This document shows positions 17,528 through 25,777 of a DNA stretch of 64,000 nucleotides, in pieces. The first letter of the stretch is position 1; every line of letters starts with the position of its first letter. The notes under the pieces were generated by a model, which had not been told where the DNA came from, made no database searches, and was given only the letters and a program-made list of their open reading frames with translations. The position numbers and the translations under genes were made by a program. The DNA is from SSSZ01 sp036732025 (GTDB lineage: Bacteria > Pseudomonadota > Gammaproteobacteria > Burkholderiales > Rhodocyclaceae), in NCBI GenBank assembly GCA_036732025.1, contig DAINDE010000015.1:13945-77944 (forward strand). The letters run 5' to 3'.

Positions 17528-18874
17528 GTGATCCGCAAACTCATTTCCCGCGTCTTCGGCGGCAAGAAGGCCACCGCCGGCCATAACGAACCCGCCGTCA
17601 TCCCCGTCTCCAGCCACGGCATCACCCGCGACCGTATCAGTTCCGGCAGCCGCCGCGTCTGCGAAACGCTGCAGAGCCACGGCCACAAGGCTTTCGTCGT
17701 CGGCGGCGCCGTGCGCGATCTGCTCATCGGCGCCGACCCCAAGGACTTCGACGTCGCCACCGACGCCACGCCGGAGCAGATCCGCCGCTACTTCCGCCGC
17801 TCCCGCATCATCGGCCGCCGCTTCCAGATCGTGCATGTGATGATGGGCCAGGAAACCCTGGAGGTGACCACCTTCCGCGGCATGCTGGGGGACGACGCCA
17901 AGACCGACGAGCACGGCCGGGTGCTCCACGACAACGTCTTCGGCAGCCAGGCCGAGGACGCCGCCCGCCGCGACTTCACCGCCAACGCCCTCTATTACGA
18001 CCCGGCCACCGAGGCGGTGGTGGATTACCACCATGGCGTCGCCGACCTGAAGCAGAAGACCCTGCGCATGATCGGCGACCCCCGTAAGCGCTACCGCGAA
18101 GACCCGGTGCGCATGCTGCGCGCCGTGCGCCTGGCGGCCAAGTTGGGGCTCATCATCGACCCGGCGGCGAGGAAGCCCATCCGCGAGATGGCCGAGTTGC
18201 TGGAAAACGTGCCGCCGGCCCGCCTTTTCGACGAGATGCTGAAGCTCCTCACCTCGGGCCACTCGGTGAAGTGCCTCACCCAGTTGCGGGAGGAGGGCCT
18301 GCACCACGGCCTGCTGCCGCTGCTGGACGTGATCCTGGAACAGCCCCTGGGCGAGAAATTCGTCATGTTGTCGCTCGCCAACACCGACGCCCGGGTCAAG
18401 CAGGGCAAGCCCATCTCCCCCGGCTTCCTCTTCGCCACCCTGCTCTGGCACGAGGTCCTGGCCCAGTGGGAGAAGATCAAGGGCCAGGGCGAGCTCGCCA
18501 ACATCCCGGCCCTCTACGCCGCCATGGACGAGGTACTCGACAGCCAGGCCGAGAAGCTCGCCATCACCCGCCGCATCGCCGGCGACATCAAGGAAATCTG
18601 GGCCCTGCAGCCGCGCTTCGACCAGCGGGCCGGCAAGCGCCCCTATGCGCTGCTGGAGCAGCCGCGCTTCCGGGCCGCCTACGATTTCCTGCTGCTGCGG
18701 GCCGAATCCGGCGAGGTGGCGCGGGAAGTCGCCGAGTGGTGGACCGCCTTCCAGAACGCCGAGGGCGAGGGCCGCGTCGCCCTGCTGCAGCCGGAACAGC
18801 CCGGCGACAAGAAACGCCGCCGCCGGCGCCGCAAGCCCCGCGGCGAAGGCGCCCCCGCCTCGCCGGCCGAATGA
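17528..18874 (+). CDS. pcnB: Poly(A) polymerase I
   Basis: A 448-aa class II nucleotidyltransferase that adds 3' poly(A) tails to RNA and promotes its decay. VVGGAVRDLLIGADPKDFDV carries the catalytic carboxylates (DFD), followed by RRFQIVHVMM, RRDFTANALYYDP and RYREDPVRMLRAVRLAAKL. The C-terminal basic tail (KKRRRRRRKPRGEG) is typical of PcnB and separates it from CCA-adding enzymes. It starts with GTG and overlaps folK by 4 bases (ATGA). Confidence 0.95.
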   Translation: MIRKLISRVFGGKKATAGHNEPAVIPVSSHGITRDRISSGSRRVCETLQSHGHKAFVVGGAVRDLLIGADPKDFDVATDATPEQIRRYFRRSRIIGRRFQIVHVMMGQETLEVTTFRGMLGDDAKTDEHGRVLHDNVFGSQAEDAARRDFTANALYYDPATEAVVDYHHGVADLKQKTLRMIGDPRKRYREDPVRMLRAVRLAAKLGLIIDPAARKPIREMAELLENVPPARLFDEMLKLLTSGHSVKCLTQLREEGLHHGLLPLLDVILEQPLGEKFVMLSLANTDARVKQGKPISPGFLFATLLWHEVLAQWEKIKGQGELANIPALYAAMDEVLDSQAEKLAITRRIAGDIKEIWALQPRFDQRAGKRPYALLEQPRFRAAYDFLLLRAESGEVAREVAEWWTAFQNAEGEGRVALLQPEQPGDKKRRRRRRKPRGEGAPASPAE

Positions 18875-19347
18875 CCGCCGCCTTCGTCGCCCTGGGCGCC
18901 AACATCGGCGACGCGAGGGCGACGCTTCGCGCCGCCTTCGATGCCCTCGCCGACCTGGAAGGGACGCGCCTGCTGCGGACCTCGTCCCTCTACCGCACGG
19001 CGCCGGTGGGCCTGCCCGACCAGCCGGATTTCATCAACGCCGCCGCCGCCCTGGAAACGGAGCTTTCCCCCGCCGACCTGCTGGCGGCGCTGCATGGGGT
19101 GGAAGCCCGTTTCGGCCGCATCCGCACCGTGCGCAACGGCCCCCGCACCCTGGACCTCGACCTGCTGCTGTACGGCGCGACGGTCCTTGACACGCCCGGC
19201 CTCACCCTGCCCCATCCGCGCTTGCACCTGCGCGCCTTCGTCCTCGCACCCCTGGCGGAAATCGCCCCCGATCTCGCCATTCCCGGCCGCGGCACCGTCG
19301 CCGCCTGGCTGCCGGCGGTAGCCCTGCAGGCCATCGAGCGCCTATGA
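18871..19347 (+). CDS. folK: 2-amino-4-hydroxy-6-hydroxymethyldihydropteridine pyrophosphokinase
   Basis: A 158-aa HPPK, which transfers pyrophosphate from ATP to the pterin in folate synthesis. FVALGANIGD starts the fold. Further motifs are SSLYRTAPVGLPDQPDFINA, the signature NGPRTLDLDLLLYG and LPHPRLHLRAFVLAPLAEI. ATGA overlap with pcnB and a 4-base overlap with the next gene place it in the pcnB operon. Confidence 0.96.
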   Translation: MTAAFVALGANIGDARATLRAAFDALADLEGTRLLRTSSLYRTAPVGLPDQPDFINAAAALETELSPADLLAALHGVEARFGRIRTVRNGPRTLDLDLLLYGATVLDTPGLTLPHPRLHLRAFVLAPLAEIAPDLAIPGRGTVAAWLPAVALQAIERL

Positions 19348-19691
19348 ACATCCCCGTGCTCTGGCAGACGGTCATCCTGCTGACGCTTTCCAACGTCTTC
19401 ATGACCTTCGCCTGGTACGCGCACCTCAAGCACCTCAACGAGAAACCCTGGTGGGTGGCGGCGCTGGTTTCCTGGGGCATCGCCCTCTTCGAGTACCTGA
19501 TCCAGGTGCCGGCCAACCGCATCGGCAACACCGAGCTGACCCTGGCCCAGCTCAAGATCCTGCAGGAAGTCATCACCTTGAGCGTGTTCGTGCCCTTCGT
19601 CATGTTCTACATGCAGCAGCCGCTCAAGCTGGATTACCTGTGGGCCGCCCTGTGCCTGGCCGGGGCGGTATACTTTGTTTTCCGAAACTAG
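19344..19691 (+). CDS. DUF486 / DMT-type small membrane protein
   Basis: A 115-aa protein with four helices, matching the DUF486 family of small DMT-like membrane proteins (NVFMTFAWYAHLKHLNEKPW; WGIALFEYLIQVPANRIG; EVITLSVFVPFVMFYMQQPL; LWAALCLAGAVYFVF). Function is unknown. Its start overlaps folK by 4 bases, so it is the last gene of the hda-side operon. Confidence 0.9.
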   Translation: MNIPVLWQTVILLTLSNVFMTFAWYAHLKHLNEKPWWVAALVSWGIALFEYLIQVPANRIGNTELTLAQLKILQEVITLSVFVPFVMFYMQQPLKLDYLWAALCLAGAVYFVFRN

Positions 19692-19721
19692 CGATAACAG
19701 AATTCATTCAAGGAGGAGACA

Positions 19722-20852
19722 ATGGGATTATTCGGAGGGAGTCACCAGCAAGCGGCGGCGGCGGCCCAGCGGCGCGTTGCCGAACTGGAGGGCGAAGTCG
19801 CCCAGTTGCGCAGCCGCCTGGCGGAAAGCGATGCCCAGCGGCTGGAAATGCAGGCCCGTTACGACAAGACCGTGTGCGTCTCGGCTTCCTGGGATGTCCT
19901 GATCCGCAATCTCGAACGATTCGGCGAATCCCTCGTCGCATCACAGCAGACCCTGACCCTCCTGGCCGGCGAACTCAAGGACAGCAAGGCCGAAGCCGTC
20001 CAGGCGGCGGCCGTTTCTGCCGAGAGCAGCGTCCTGCTCAACCGCATCAGCAGCGACCTCAACTCCCTGGCCGAGGACTCCCATGCCACCATGCAAAAGG
20101 TGGACGGCCTCAACGACAGCGCCGTCAAGATCGGCAGCATCCTTTCCCTGATCAAGGAAATCGCCGACCAGACCAACCTCCTGGCCCTCAACGCCGCCAT
20201 CGAGGCCGCCCGGGCCGGCGAGGCCGGACGCGGCTTCGCAGTGGTGGCCGACGAGGTGAGAAAGCTGGCCGAACGCACGTCCAAGGCCACCAACGACATC
20301 TCCACGCTGGTCTCGACCATCAGCCAGGATACGGCCAACGCCCACGCCAGCATGGAAACCCTGGCCGCCAAGTCCGCCAATTTCGGTGCCGACGGCAACG
20401 AGGCCGCCCAGCGCGTCGGCGGCATCATCGCCTCCTCCCGCAAGACCGAGTACGCCATCGCCATCTCCGCCCTGCGCAGCTTCACCGAGCTGGCCAAGAT
20501 GGACCATCTGGTCTACAAGTTCGAGATCTACAAGGTCTTCTTCGGCAGTTCCAGCAAGACCGCCAGCGATTTTTCGGACCACACCGCCTGCCGCCTCGGC
20601 AAGTGGTATTACGAAGGCGACGGCCGCCGGTGCTTCTCCAAGCTCGACGGCTACGTCGCCATGGAGGCCCCCCATCTGGCGGTCCACAAGCACGGGCGGG
20701 AAGCCGTGCAAAAGCTGCTTGCCGGCGACTTCGCCGGTGGCACCGAGTCCATCACGCTCATGGAAGCCGCCAGCATGGAAGTGCTGGGCTGCCTGGAACG
20801 GATGGCCCTGCACGGCGTCAACAACCCGGACGTCCTCTGCGACACACACTGA
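19722..20852 (+). CDS. Cytoplasmic methyl-accepting chemotaxis protein with C-terminal CZB domain
   Basis: A 376-aa soluble chemoreceptor. The N-terminal coiled coil (AQRRVAELEGEVAQLRSRLA) carries no transmembrane helix. The signalling hairpin is intact: IADQTNLLALNAAIEAARAG, then GRGFAVVADEVRKLAERT. The C-terminal chemoreceptor zinc-binding (CZB) domain has His in MDHLVYK, Cys in CRLGKWYYEG and the H-x3-H pair in APHLAVHKHG. Family knowledge links CZB receptors to zinc and hypochlorous-acid sensing and to nitrate-related taxis. A strong AAGGAGGAG ribosome site precedes the ATG. No che genes are nearby. Confidence 0.93.
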   Translation: MGLFGGSHQQAAAAAQRRVAELEGEVAQLRSRLAESDAQRLEMQARYDKTVCVSASWDVLIRNLERFGESLVASQQTLTLLAGELKDSKAEAVQAAAVSAESSVLLNRISSDLNSLAEDSHATMQKVDGLNDSAVKIGSILSLIKEIADQTNLLALNAAIEAARAGEAGRGFAVVADEVRKLAERTSKATNDISTLVSTISQDTANAHASMETLAAKSANFGADGNEAAQRVGGIIASSRKTEYAIAISALRSFTELAKMDHLVYKFEIYKVFFGSSSKTASDFSDHTACRLGKWYYEGDGRRCFSKLDGYVAMEAPHLAVHKHGREAVQKLLAGDFAGGTESITLMEAASMEVLGCLERMALHGVNNPDVLCDTH

Positions 20853-20901
20853 AAACCAACCCACCGGCCGGCTTCACCGGCCGCCCCAGGAGCCTGTTCC
20901 C

Positions 20902-21720
20902 GTGTCGGCACAAACCACGACCCGTCGCCTCAGCCAGCTCGACCTCGCCAAGATGCGGGCGAGTGGCGAGAAGATCGCCATGTTTACCTGCTACGACGCC
21001 AGCTTCGCCCGGCTCCTCGACGGCGCCGGCGTCGATTCCCTCCTGGTGGGCGATTCCCTGGGCATGGTCATCCAGGGCCATGACTCCACCCTGCCGGTGA
21101 CCGTGGCCGACATCGCCTATCACATCGCCGCCGTGAAGCGCGGCTGCGACCGCCCCTTCCTCATCGCCGACATGCCCTTCGGCAGCTACCAGGAATCGCC
21201 GGCCCAGGCCCTGAAGAACGCCGTTGCCCTGATGGTGGCCGGCGCCCAGATGGTCAAGCTGGAAGGCGGTCGGGAAATGGCGCCCACGGTGGAGTTCCTC
21301 GTCCAGCGCGGCATCCCGGTCTGCGGCCACATCGGCCTGACGCCCCAGTCGGTGCATGCCCTCGGCGGCTACAAGGTCCAGGGCAAGGGCGAGGACGCCG
21401 CCCGCCGGCTGAAGGAGGACGCCCTCGCCCTGCAGGCCGCCGGCGCCACCCTCATCGTCCTCGAAGCCATCCCCGCCGCCCTCGCCGCCGAGGTGACGGC
21501 GTCGCTCGCCATCGTCACCATCGGCATCGGCGCCGGCGTGGACTGTTCCGGCCAGGTGCTGGTGCTGCACGACGCTTTCGACATCCCGCCGGGCAAGAAA
21601 GCCAAGTTCGTGCGCAACTTCATGGCTGGCGCCGCCAGCATCGCCGACGCCGCCAACCGCGCCGTGGCCGCCATCAAGGACGGCAGCTACCCGGCCCCCG
21701 AACACACCTATTCCGCCTGA
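20902..21720 (+). CDS. panB: 3-methyl-2-oxobutanoate hydroxymethyltransferase
   Basis: A 272-aa enzyme making ketopantoate from alpha-ketoisovalerate and methylenetetrahydrofolate, the first step of pantothenate synthesis. Motifs include IAMFTCYDASFARLLDGAG, LLVGDSLGMVIQGHDSTLPV (Mg ligand Asp), KLEGG and CGHIGLTPQSVHALGGYKVQ. The start is GTG at 20902, 9 bases after AGGAG; the frame is open far upstream inside the chemoreceptor gene. panC follows 1 base after its stop. Confidence 0.96.
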   Translation: MSAQTTTRRLSQLDLAKMRASGEKIAMFTCYDASFARLLDGAGVDSLLVGDSLGMVIQGHDSTLPVTVADIAYHIAAVKRGCDRPFLIADMPFGSYQESPAQALKNAVALMVAGAQMVKLEGGREMAPTVEFLVQRGIPVCGHIGLTPQSVHALGGYKVQGKGEDAARRLKEDALALQAAGATLIVLEAIPAALAAEVTASLAIVTIGIGAGVDCSGQVLVLHDAFDIPPGKKAKFVRNFMAGAASIADAANRAVAAIKDGSYPAPEHTYSA

Positions 21721-21721
21721 C

Positions 21722-22546
21722 ATGCAGATCCATTCCCGTATCGCCGACCTGCGGGCGGCCCTCGCCGGCCGCGGCCCCGTCGTCTTCGTTCCCACCATGG
21801 GCAACCTCCACGGGGGCCATATCAGTCTCATGGAACAAGCCCGGGCCCACGGCAACACGGTGGTCGCCAGCATCTTCGTCAACCGCCTGCAGTTCGGCCC
21901 CGGCGAGGATTTCGACAAGTACCCGCGCACCTTCGAAGCGGATTGCGCCAAGCTGGCGGCCGCCGGCGTCGACGTCCTGTTCGCCCCGACGGAAGCGGAA
22001 CTCTACCCGGAACCCCAGCAGTACTACGTCGACCCGCCGGAAATCCAGAACCTGCTGGAAGGGGAATTCCGCCCCGGCCACTTCCGCGGCGTCGCCACCG
22101 TGGTCCTCAAGCTCTTCAACTGCGTGCAGCCCCAGGTCGCCCTGTTCGGCAAGAAGGATTACCAGCAGCTCATGGTGCTGCGCAACATGACCCGCCAGCT
22201 GGCCCTGCCCATCGCCATCGTCGGTGGCGAAACTGTGCGGGCCGAGGACGGCCTCGCCCTCTCCTCCCGCAACGGCTATCTTTCCCCCGCCGAGCGGCAG
22301 GAGGCGCCCCGTCTCCACCGCGAACTGCAGGCCGTGCGGACGGCCATCCTGAACGGCAATCGGGACTATGGCGCCCTCGAACGCCAGGCAGCGGCGACCC
22401 TGGACAGCCATGGCTGGAAGACCGACTATGTTGCAGTGCGGCAACAGTCCGACCTCCAGCCTCCCCAGTCAAACGGCATGGCCCTGGTCGTGCTGTCCGC
22501 CTCCCGCCTCGGTTCCACCCGGCTCATCGACAATATCGAGGTTTGA
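21722..22546 (+). CDS. panC: Pantothenate synthetase
   Basis: A 274-aa enzyme that condenses pantoate and beta-alanine using ATP. VVFVPTMGNLHGGHISLM contains the HxGH nucleotidyl-transfer motif (HGGH). Further conserved parts are ASIFVNRLQFGPGEDFDKYP, GHFRGVATVVLKLFN, LFGKKDYQQL and the KMSKS-like LALSSRNGYLS. Translationally coupled to panB. Confidence 0.97.
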   Translation: MQIHSRIADLRAALAGRGPVVFVPTMGNLHGGHISLMEQARAHGNTVVASIFVNRLQFGPGEDFDKYPRTFEADCAKLAAAGVDVLFAPTEAELYPEPQQYYVDPPEIQNLLEGEFRPGHFRGVATVVLKLFNCVQPQVALFGKKDYQQLMVLRNMTRQLALPIAIVGGETVRAEDGLALSSRNGYLSPAERQEAPRLHRELQAVRTAILNGNRDYGALERQAAATLDSHGWKTDYVAVRQQSDLQPPQSNGMALVVLSASRLGSTRLIDNIEV

Positions 22547-22574
22547 GCGGGGCAATCGCCTAGAAAATAAGCGA

Positions 22575-22602
22575 TTGACAGCCAAGCCATAGCCGCTACA
22601 AT
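22575..22602 (+). promoter_or_regulatory. Sigma-70 promoter of panD
   Basis: TTGACA at 22575-22580 and TACAAT at 22597-22602 are separated by 16 bases. Both are near-consensus and lie 33 bases upstream of the panD ATG. It gives panD its own promoter, although the gene is just downstream of panBC in the same direction. Confidence 0.75.
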
Positions 22603-22635
22603 GCCGTTCCCCCCAACCTCTTGGATCGTCATGCC

Positions 22636-23019
22636 ATGCAACGAACGATGCTGAAATCCAAGCTTCACCGCGTCACGGCCACCCATTCCGAGCTGCACTA
22701 CGAGGGTTCCTGCGCCATCGACGAAGATCTCCTGGACGCCGCCAACATCCGCGAATACGAGCAGATCGACATCTGGAACGTCAATAACGGCGAGCGTTTC
22801 ACCACCTACGCCATCAAGGCCGAACGCGGCTCCGGCGTCATCTCGGTGAACGGCTCGGCGGCCCGCAAGGCCTCCCCCGGCGACATCCTCATCATCGCCA
22901 CCTTCGCCATCTACAACGAGATCGAGCTGGCCAAGTACGAGCCTGAACTCATCTACGTCGATTCCCAGAACCGCATCACCCGCCGCGGCCACAAGATCCC
23001 CACCCAGGCCGCCGCCTGA
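22636..23019 (+). CDS. panD: Aspartate 1-decarboxylase
   Basis: A 127-aa pyruvoyl enzyme making beta-alanine from aspartate for pantothenate. The self-cleavage site G-S is in LHYEGSCAID, with the new pyruvoyl group from Ser. IDIWNVNNGERFTTYAI and SVNGSAARKASPGDILII are conserved. The start at 22636 (MQRTMLKSKLHRV) matches the E. coli N-terminus. A terminator follows at 23056. Confidence 0.96.
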   Translation: MQRTMLKSKLHRVTATHSELHYEGSCAIDEDLLDAANIREYEQIDIWNVNNGERFTTYAIKAERGSGVISVNGSAARKASPGDILIIATFAIYNEIELAKYEPELIYVDSQNRITRRGHKIPTQAAA

Positions 23020-23055
23020 ACCACCTGATTTTCTTCGGCAATTTCTCACGAATGC

Positions 23056-23086
23056 AGACCCGCCCCTCTGGGCGGGTCTTGTTTTT
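23056..23086 (+). terminator. Rho-independent terminator after panD
   Basis: A 10-bp perfect stem, AGACCCGCCC/GGGCGGGTCT, with loop CTCT, followed by TTGTTTTTT. It closes the panD transcript 37 bases after its stop. Confidence 0.92.
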
Positions 23087-23157
23087 TGTGGTCCAATCCC
23101 TCTCCAAAAAGTGATAGATCGTCGCCATGACGACAACCACACCAAAGGAGATGAAGG

Positions 23158-23679
23158 ATGGGCGTTATATTCGCCAAGACCCCCAAGGGGCAGGAAGCCA
23201 TTGAGCTGCGCACGGGGGGGCTGACCCCCCGCGTCCGGCGCGTTCTGATTTTCGTCGACGGCAAGCGCACAGTGGAGGATCTGCGCGGCATGCTCCTCGC
23301 CGACGATCTGCAGCACACCCTGGGCATGCTGGAAGAGGAAGGCTTCATCCAGATGGCCAAGGTCGTCGCGGAGAACGGCCAAGGGGCCGGCCAGGGCAGC
23401 GCGGTTTCGGGCCCGCTACCCGCCATCACCGCCTTCCGCGACCTGACCGGCGACCACGATCCGGTGCAGTTTCAGATGGCCCGCAACTTCATGACCAATA
23501 CCCTCAACGCCTTCGTCGGCTCCCTCGGCGCCAGTTCACTCCTGGAACGGATCGAACGCAGCGTCAGCCATCAGGACCTGCGTCAGCTCTTCGACGAGTG
23601 GTATCACGCCTTGGTCATGTCCCGCGACGGCAAGCGGGAAGCCGAAAGCCTGAGAACCAAGCTGCTCGGCGTGATCTGA
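23158..23679 (+). CDS. Uncharacterised 173-aa protein
   Basis: A soluble protein with two parts. Residues 1-65 look like a small winged-helix or degron-type domain (LRTGGLTPRVRRVLIFVDGK; EDLRGMLLADDLQHTLGMLE). Residues about 90-173 are helical (VQFQMARNFMTNTLNAFVGS; LFDEWYHALVMSRDGKREAE). The shape, 'threshold' N-domain plus helical tail, resembles uncharacterised betaproteobacterial proteins found near signalling genes. No catalytic motif is visible. AAGGAG lies 7 bases before the ATG. It stands alone between a terminator and a repeat. Confidence 0.75.
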   Translation: MGVIFAKTPKGQEAIELRTGGLTPRVRRVLIFVDGKRTVEDLRGMLLADDLQHTLGMLEEEGFIQMAKVVAENGQGAGQGSAVSGPLPAITAFRDLTGDHDPVQFQMARNFMTNTLNAFVGSLGASSLLERIERSVSHQDLRQLFDEWYHALVMSRDGKREAESLRTKLLGVI

Positions 23680-23708
23680 GGCTGATTAAGCCGGCAATCC
23701 GTGACCCC

Positions 23709-23775
23709 GCTCCGCTCGGGCTGAGCCCGTCGGAGCCCGTGGCGCAACGCCCTTCGACAGGCTCAGGGCGAACGG
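23709..23775. repeat. Dispersed palindromic repeat, copy 3 (one arm degenerate)
   Basis: The right arm CCCTTCGACAGGCTCAGGGC is close to the element at 7134. The left arm (CTCGGGCTGAGCCCGTCGGA) has drifted. It lies between convergent genes. Confidence 0.7.
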
Positions 23776-23802
23776 GGGACGGCCGCCCACTGAATCGCCG
23801 GT

Positions 23803-24981
23803 TTAATATTCGCCGGCGGGAGCTTTGGCCTTGGTGCTGCGCCGGGGCCGCGGGGCGGTAGTCTTGCGGCTGCGGGCGGCCTTGGCGGGCGCCTCCTCTG
23901 CTGCGCCGGCCAAGGCCTCGGGCGGCTGGGGCGATGCCGGCACTTCCGCCGCTGCGGCGGCGGTTGCCGGTTCGGCGGCGGCTTCCGCCTCCGTCTTCTT
24001 CCCACCGGCGGCCTTGCGGCCACCCCGCCGACGCGACGGCTTTTCGGTGGACGCCGGGGCCTCCACGCTCTCGACGATCGGCTCCGCCGCTGCCTCCAGC
24101 GCCGGCGCGACGGCCAGCGGCTCGGCGACGACGAGCGGCTCGACCGCCACCGGCCGCGATGCCGCCCGGGTCACGTAGGCCCCGGATTTCTCGTCCCTGC
24201 CGAAGCCGAGGAGGCCGCGGTTGGCCGCCTCTTCCAGCAGGTTGCCGAAGGAGCGGAAACCGAAGTAGGACTCGTTGAAACCAGGGTTGCGACGCTTGAT
24301 CGCTTCCTTCAGCACCGAGGCCCACAGGCGCTCGGTGTCGCCGCGCACGGCGATGAGGTCGGCGAAGGTGGCAGCGGCCAGTTCCACGGCCTTGGTCTTG
24401 CGGGCGTCCATTTCCTCCCGGCGCTTGGCTTCTTCTTCCGGCGTGCGGCGCGCCGGCTGGGCCTCGCGGTTGTCGCGGCGACTGGCGGACCGCTGGGCCT
24501 CGCGGTCGCGCACCAGGTCGTCGTAGTAGATGAACTCGTCGCAGTTGGCGATGAGAAGGTCGGAACAGGACTGTTTCACCCCCACGCCGATGACCTGCTT
24601 GGCGTTCTCCCGCAGCTTGGAGACCAGCGGCGAGAAGTCCGAGTCGCCGCTGATGATGACGAAGGTGTCCACGTGGGACTTGGTGTAGCAGAGGTCGAGG
24701 GCGTCCACCACCAGGCGGATGTCGGCGGAGTTCTTGCCCGACTGGCGCACGTGGGGGATTTCGATCAGCTCGAAATTGGCCTCGTGCATGGTGGCCTTGA
24801 AGCCCTTGTAGCGCTCCCAGTCGCAATAGGCCTTCTTGACGACGATGCTGCCCTTGGCCAGCAGGCGCTCGAGGATGGGCTTGATGTCGAATTTTTCGTA
24901 CTTGGCGTCGCGCACGCCGAGGGCGATGTTCTCGAAATCGCAGAAAAGCGCCATGCTGGCGGTGTCGGCGGGTGCGGCCAT
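23803..24981 (-). CDS. NYN-domain nuclease-like protein with LOTUS/OST-HTH-type domain and histone H1-like tail
   Basis: A 392-aa protein. Residues 8-155 form a NYN (PIN-like) domain with acidic metal-site candidates: MALFCDFENIALG, SADIRLVVDALDLCY and FVIISGDSDFSPLVSKLREN. Residues about 195-275 match an OST-HTH/LOTUS fold (LWASVLKEAIKRRNPGFNES; YFGFRSFGNLLEEAANRGLL), which binds RNA. The remaining 115 residues are an Ala/Pro/Lys/Arg-rich, disordered, H1-like tail ending in KAKAPAGEY. NYN proteins act on RNA, and LOTUS domains recognise G-rich or structured RNA. The tail probably binds nucleic acid without sequence choice. Single gene, preceded by a GGGAGATTCAC ribosome region. Confidence 0.85.
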   Translation of the reverse strand: MAAPADTASMALFCDFENIALGVRDAKYEKFDIKPILERLLAKGSIVVKKAYCDWERYKGFKATMHEANFELIEIPHVRQSGKNSADIRLVVDALDLCYTKSHVDTFVIISGDSDFSPLVSKLRENAKQVIGVGVKQSCSDLLIANCDEFIYYDDLVRDREAQRSASRRDNREAQPARRTPEEEAKRREEMDARKTKAVELAAATFADLIAVRGDTERLWASVLKEAIKRRNPGFNESYFGFRSFGNLLEEAANRGLLGFGRDEKSGAYVTRAASRPVAVEPLVVAEPLAVAPALEAAAEPIVESVEAPASTEKPSRRRGGRKAAGGKKTEAEAAAEPATAAAAAEVPASPQPPEALAGAAEEAPAKAARSRKTTAPRPRRSTKAKAPAGEY

Positions 24982-25024
24982 GTGAATCTCCCGGAATAAG
25001 TTGCCCGGCAGTATACCGCCCGCC

Positions 25025-25645
25025 TCAGGCGGTGGCCCGCAGGCCGGCGAAATAGGTGTCGATGGCGGCGACGCCGTAGTCGGCCAGGGGAAAGAGCTTG
25101 TGGTCGAGGGTCCAATTCACCACCAGGCCGTCGACCACCGCCATCACCCCCACGGCGGCTCGGCGTGGATCGACCTTGGGCGACAGGTAGCCGCGCTCGA
25201 TGGCCAGGCGGATGGCGTCCTCGTTGATGGACAGGTAGCGGTTGCCGCATTCTAGGTGATTGTCGCGGCTGGTGGCCATTTCGCCCACGTACTCGCACTT
25301 GTGCCAGCTGATTTCCAGCACCCGCAGGTATTGCGGCTCGGCGGCCACCCGCTCGATGAAATAGACGGCCAGGTCGCGCAACATCTGCAGAGGGTCGTCC
25401 GCCGGCTGGGCAAGGACCTCCGCCAGCTTGGCCTCGAGGGGATCGAACACCCGCTCGATCATGGCGTCGAAGAGGTCGGCCTTGTTCTTGAAATGCCAGT
25501 AGATGGCGCCCCGCGTCACCCCCGCCGCCGTGGCGATTTCCGCCAGGGAAGTGCGGGCGACGCCCCGTTCCCGGAAGACCCGTTCCGCCGCGTCAAGGAT
25601 GGCGTGGCGGGTTTCCTGCGCCTCCTCCTTGGTCTTACGAACCAT
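25025..25645 (-). CDS. TetR-family repressor of the adjacent RND pump (AcrR/TtgR type)
   Basis: A 206-aa repressor. The helix-turn-helix (TSLAEIATAAGVTRGAIYWHFKNK, in two parts residues 31-54) is almost identical to AcrR/TtgR recognition helices. The C-terminal ligand domain is of AcrR length. It is divergent from the pump operon, with an AcrR-type palindrome between them. Ligand-induced release by pump substrates is known for the family and inferred here. Confidence 0.92.
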   Translation of the reverse strand: MVRKTKEEAQETRHAILDAAERVFRERGVARTSLAEIATAAGVTRGAIYWHFKNKADLFDAMIERVFDPLEAKLAEVLAQPADDPLQMLRDLAVYFIERVAAEPQYLRVLEISWHKCEYVGEMATSRDNHLECGNRYLSINEDAIRLAIERGYLSPKVDPRRAAVGVMAVVDGLVVNWTLDHKLFPLADYGVAAIDTYFAGLRATA

Positions 25646-25700
25646 CGCCTGTTGTCTCCGTCATAGTTTCATCGTGCTATCAAAACATTATAGCGCAGCT

Positions 25701-25726
25701 TTACATACATGCATGACTGTATGTAA
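25701..25726. promoter_or_regulatory. AcrR/TtgR-type operator
   Basis: TTACATACA-N8-TGTATGTAA is a perfect 9-bp inverted repeat in the divergent intergenic region. It closely matches the E. coli AcrR box (TACATACAT...ATGTATGTA). It lies 56 bases upstream of the tetR start and 52 bases upstream of the adaptor start, so it can control both. Confidence 0.85.
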
Positions 25727-25777
25727 TATGTCGGCACATTGCCAGATCACCGCTGCCCCAGCCCCAGGAGAATCCCC

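Noticed and set aside
16841..18451. A 536-codon minus-strand frame opposite the HAD and pcnB genes
   Set aside because: Covers two well-recognised enzymes on the other strand and shows no family features.
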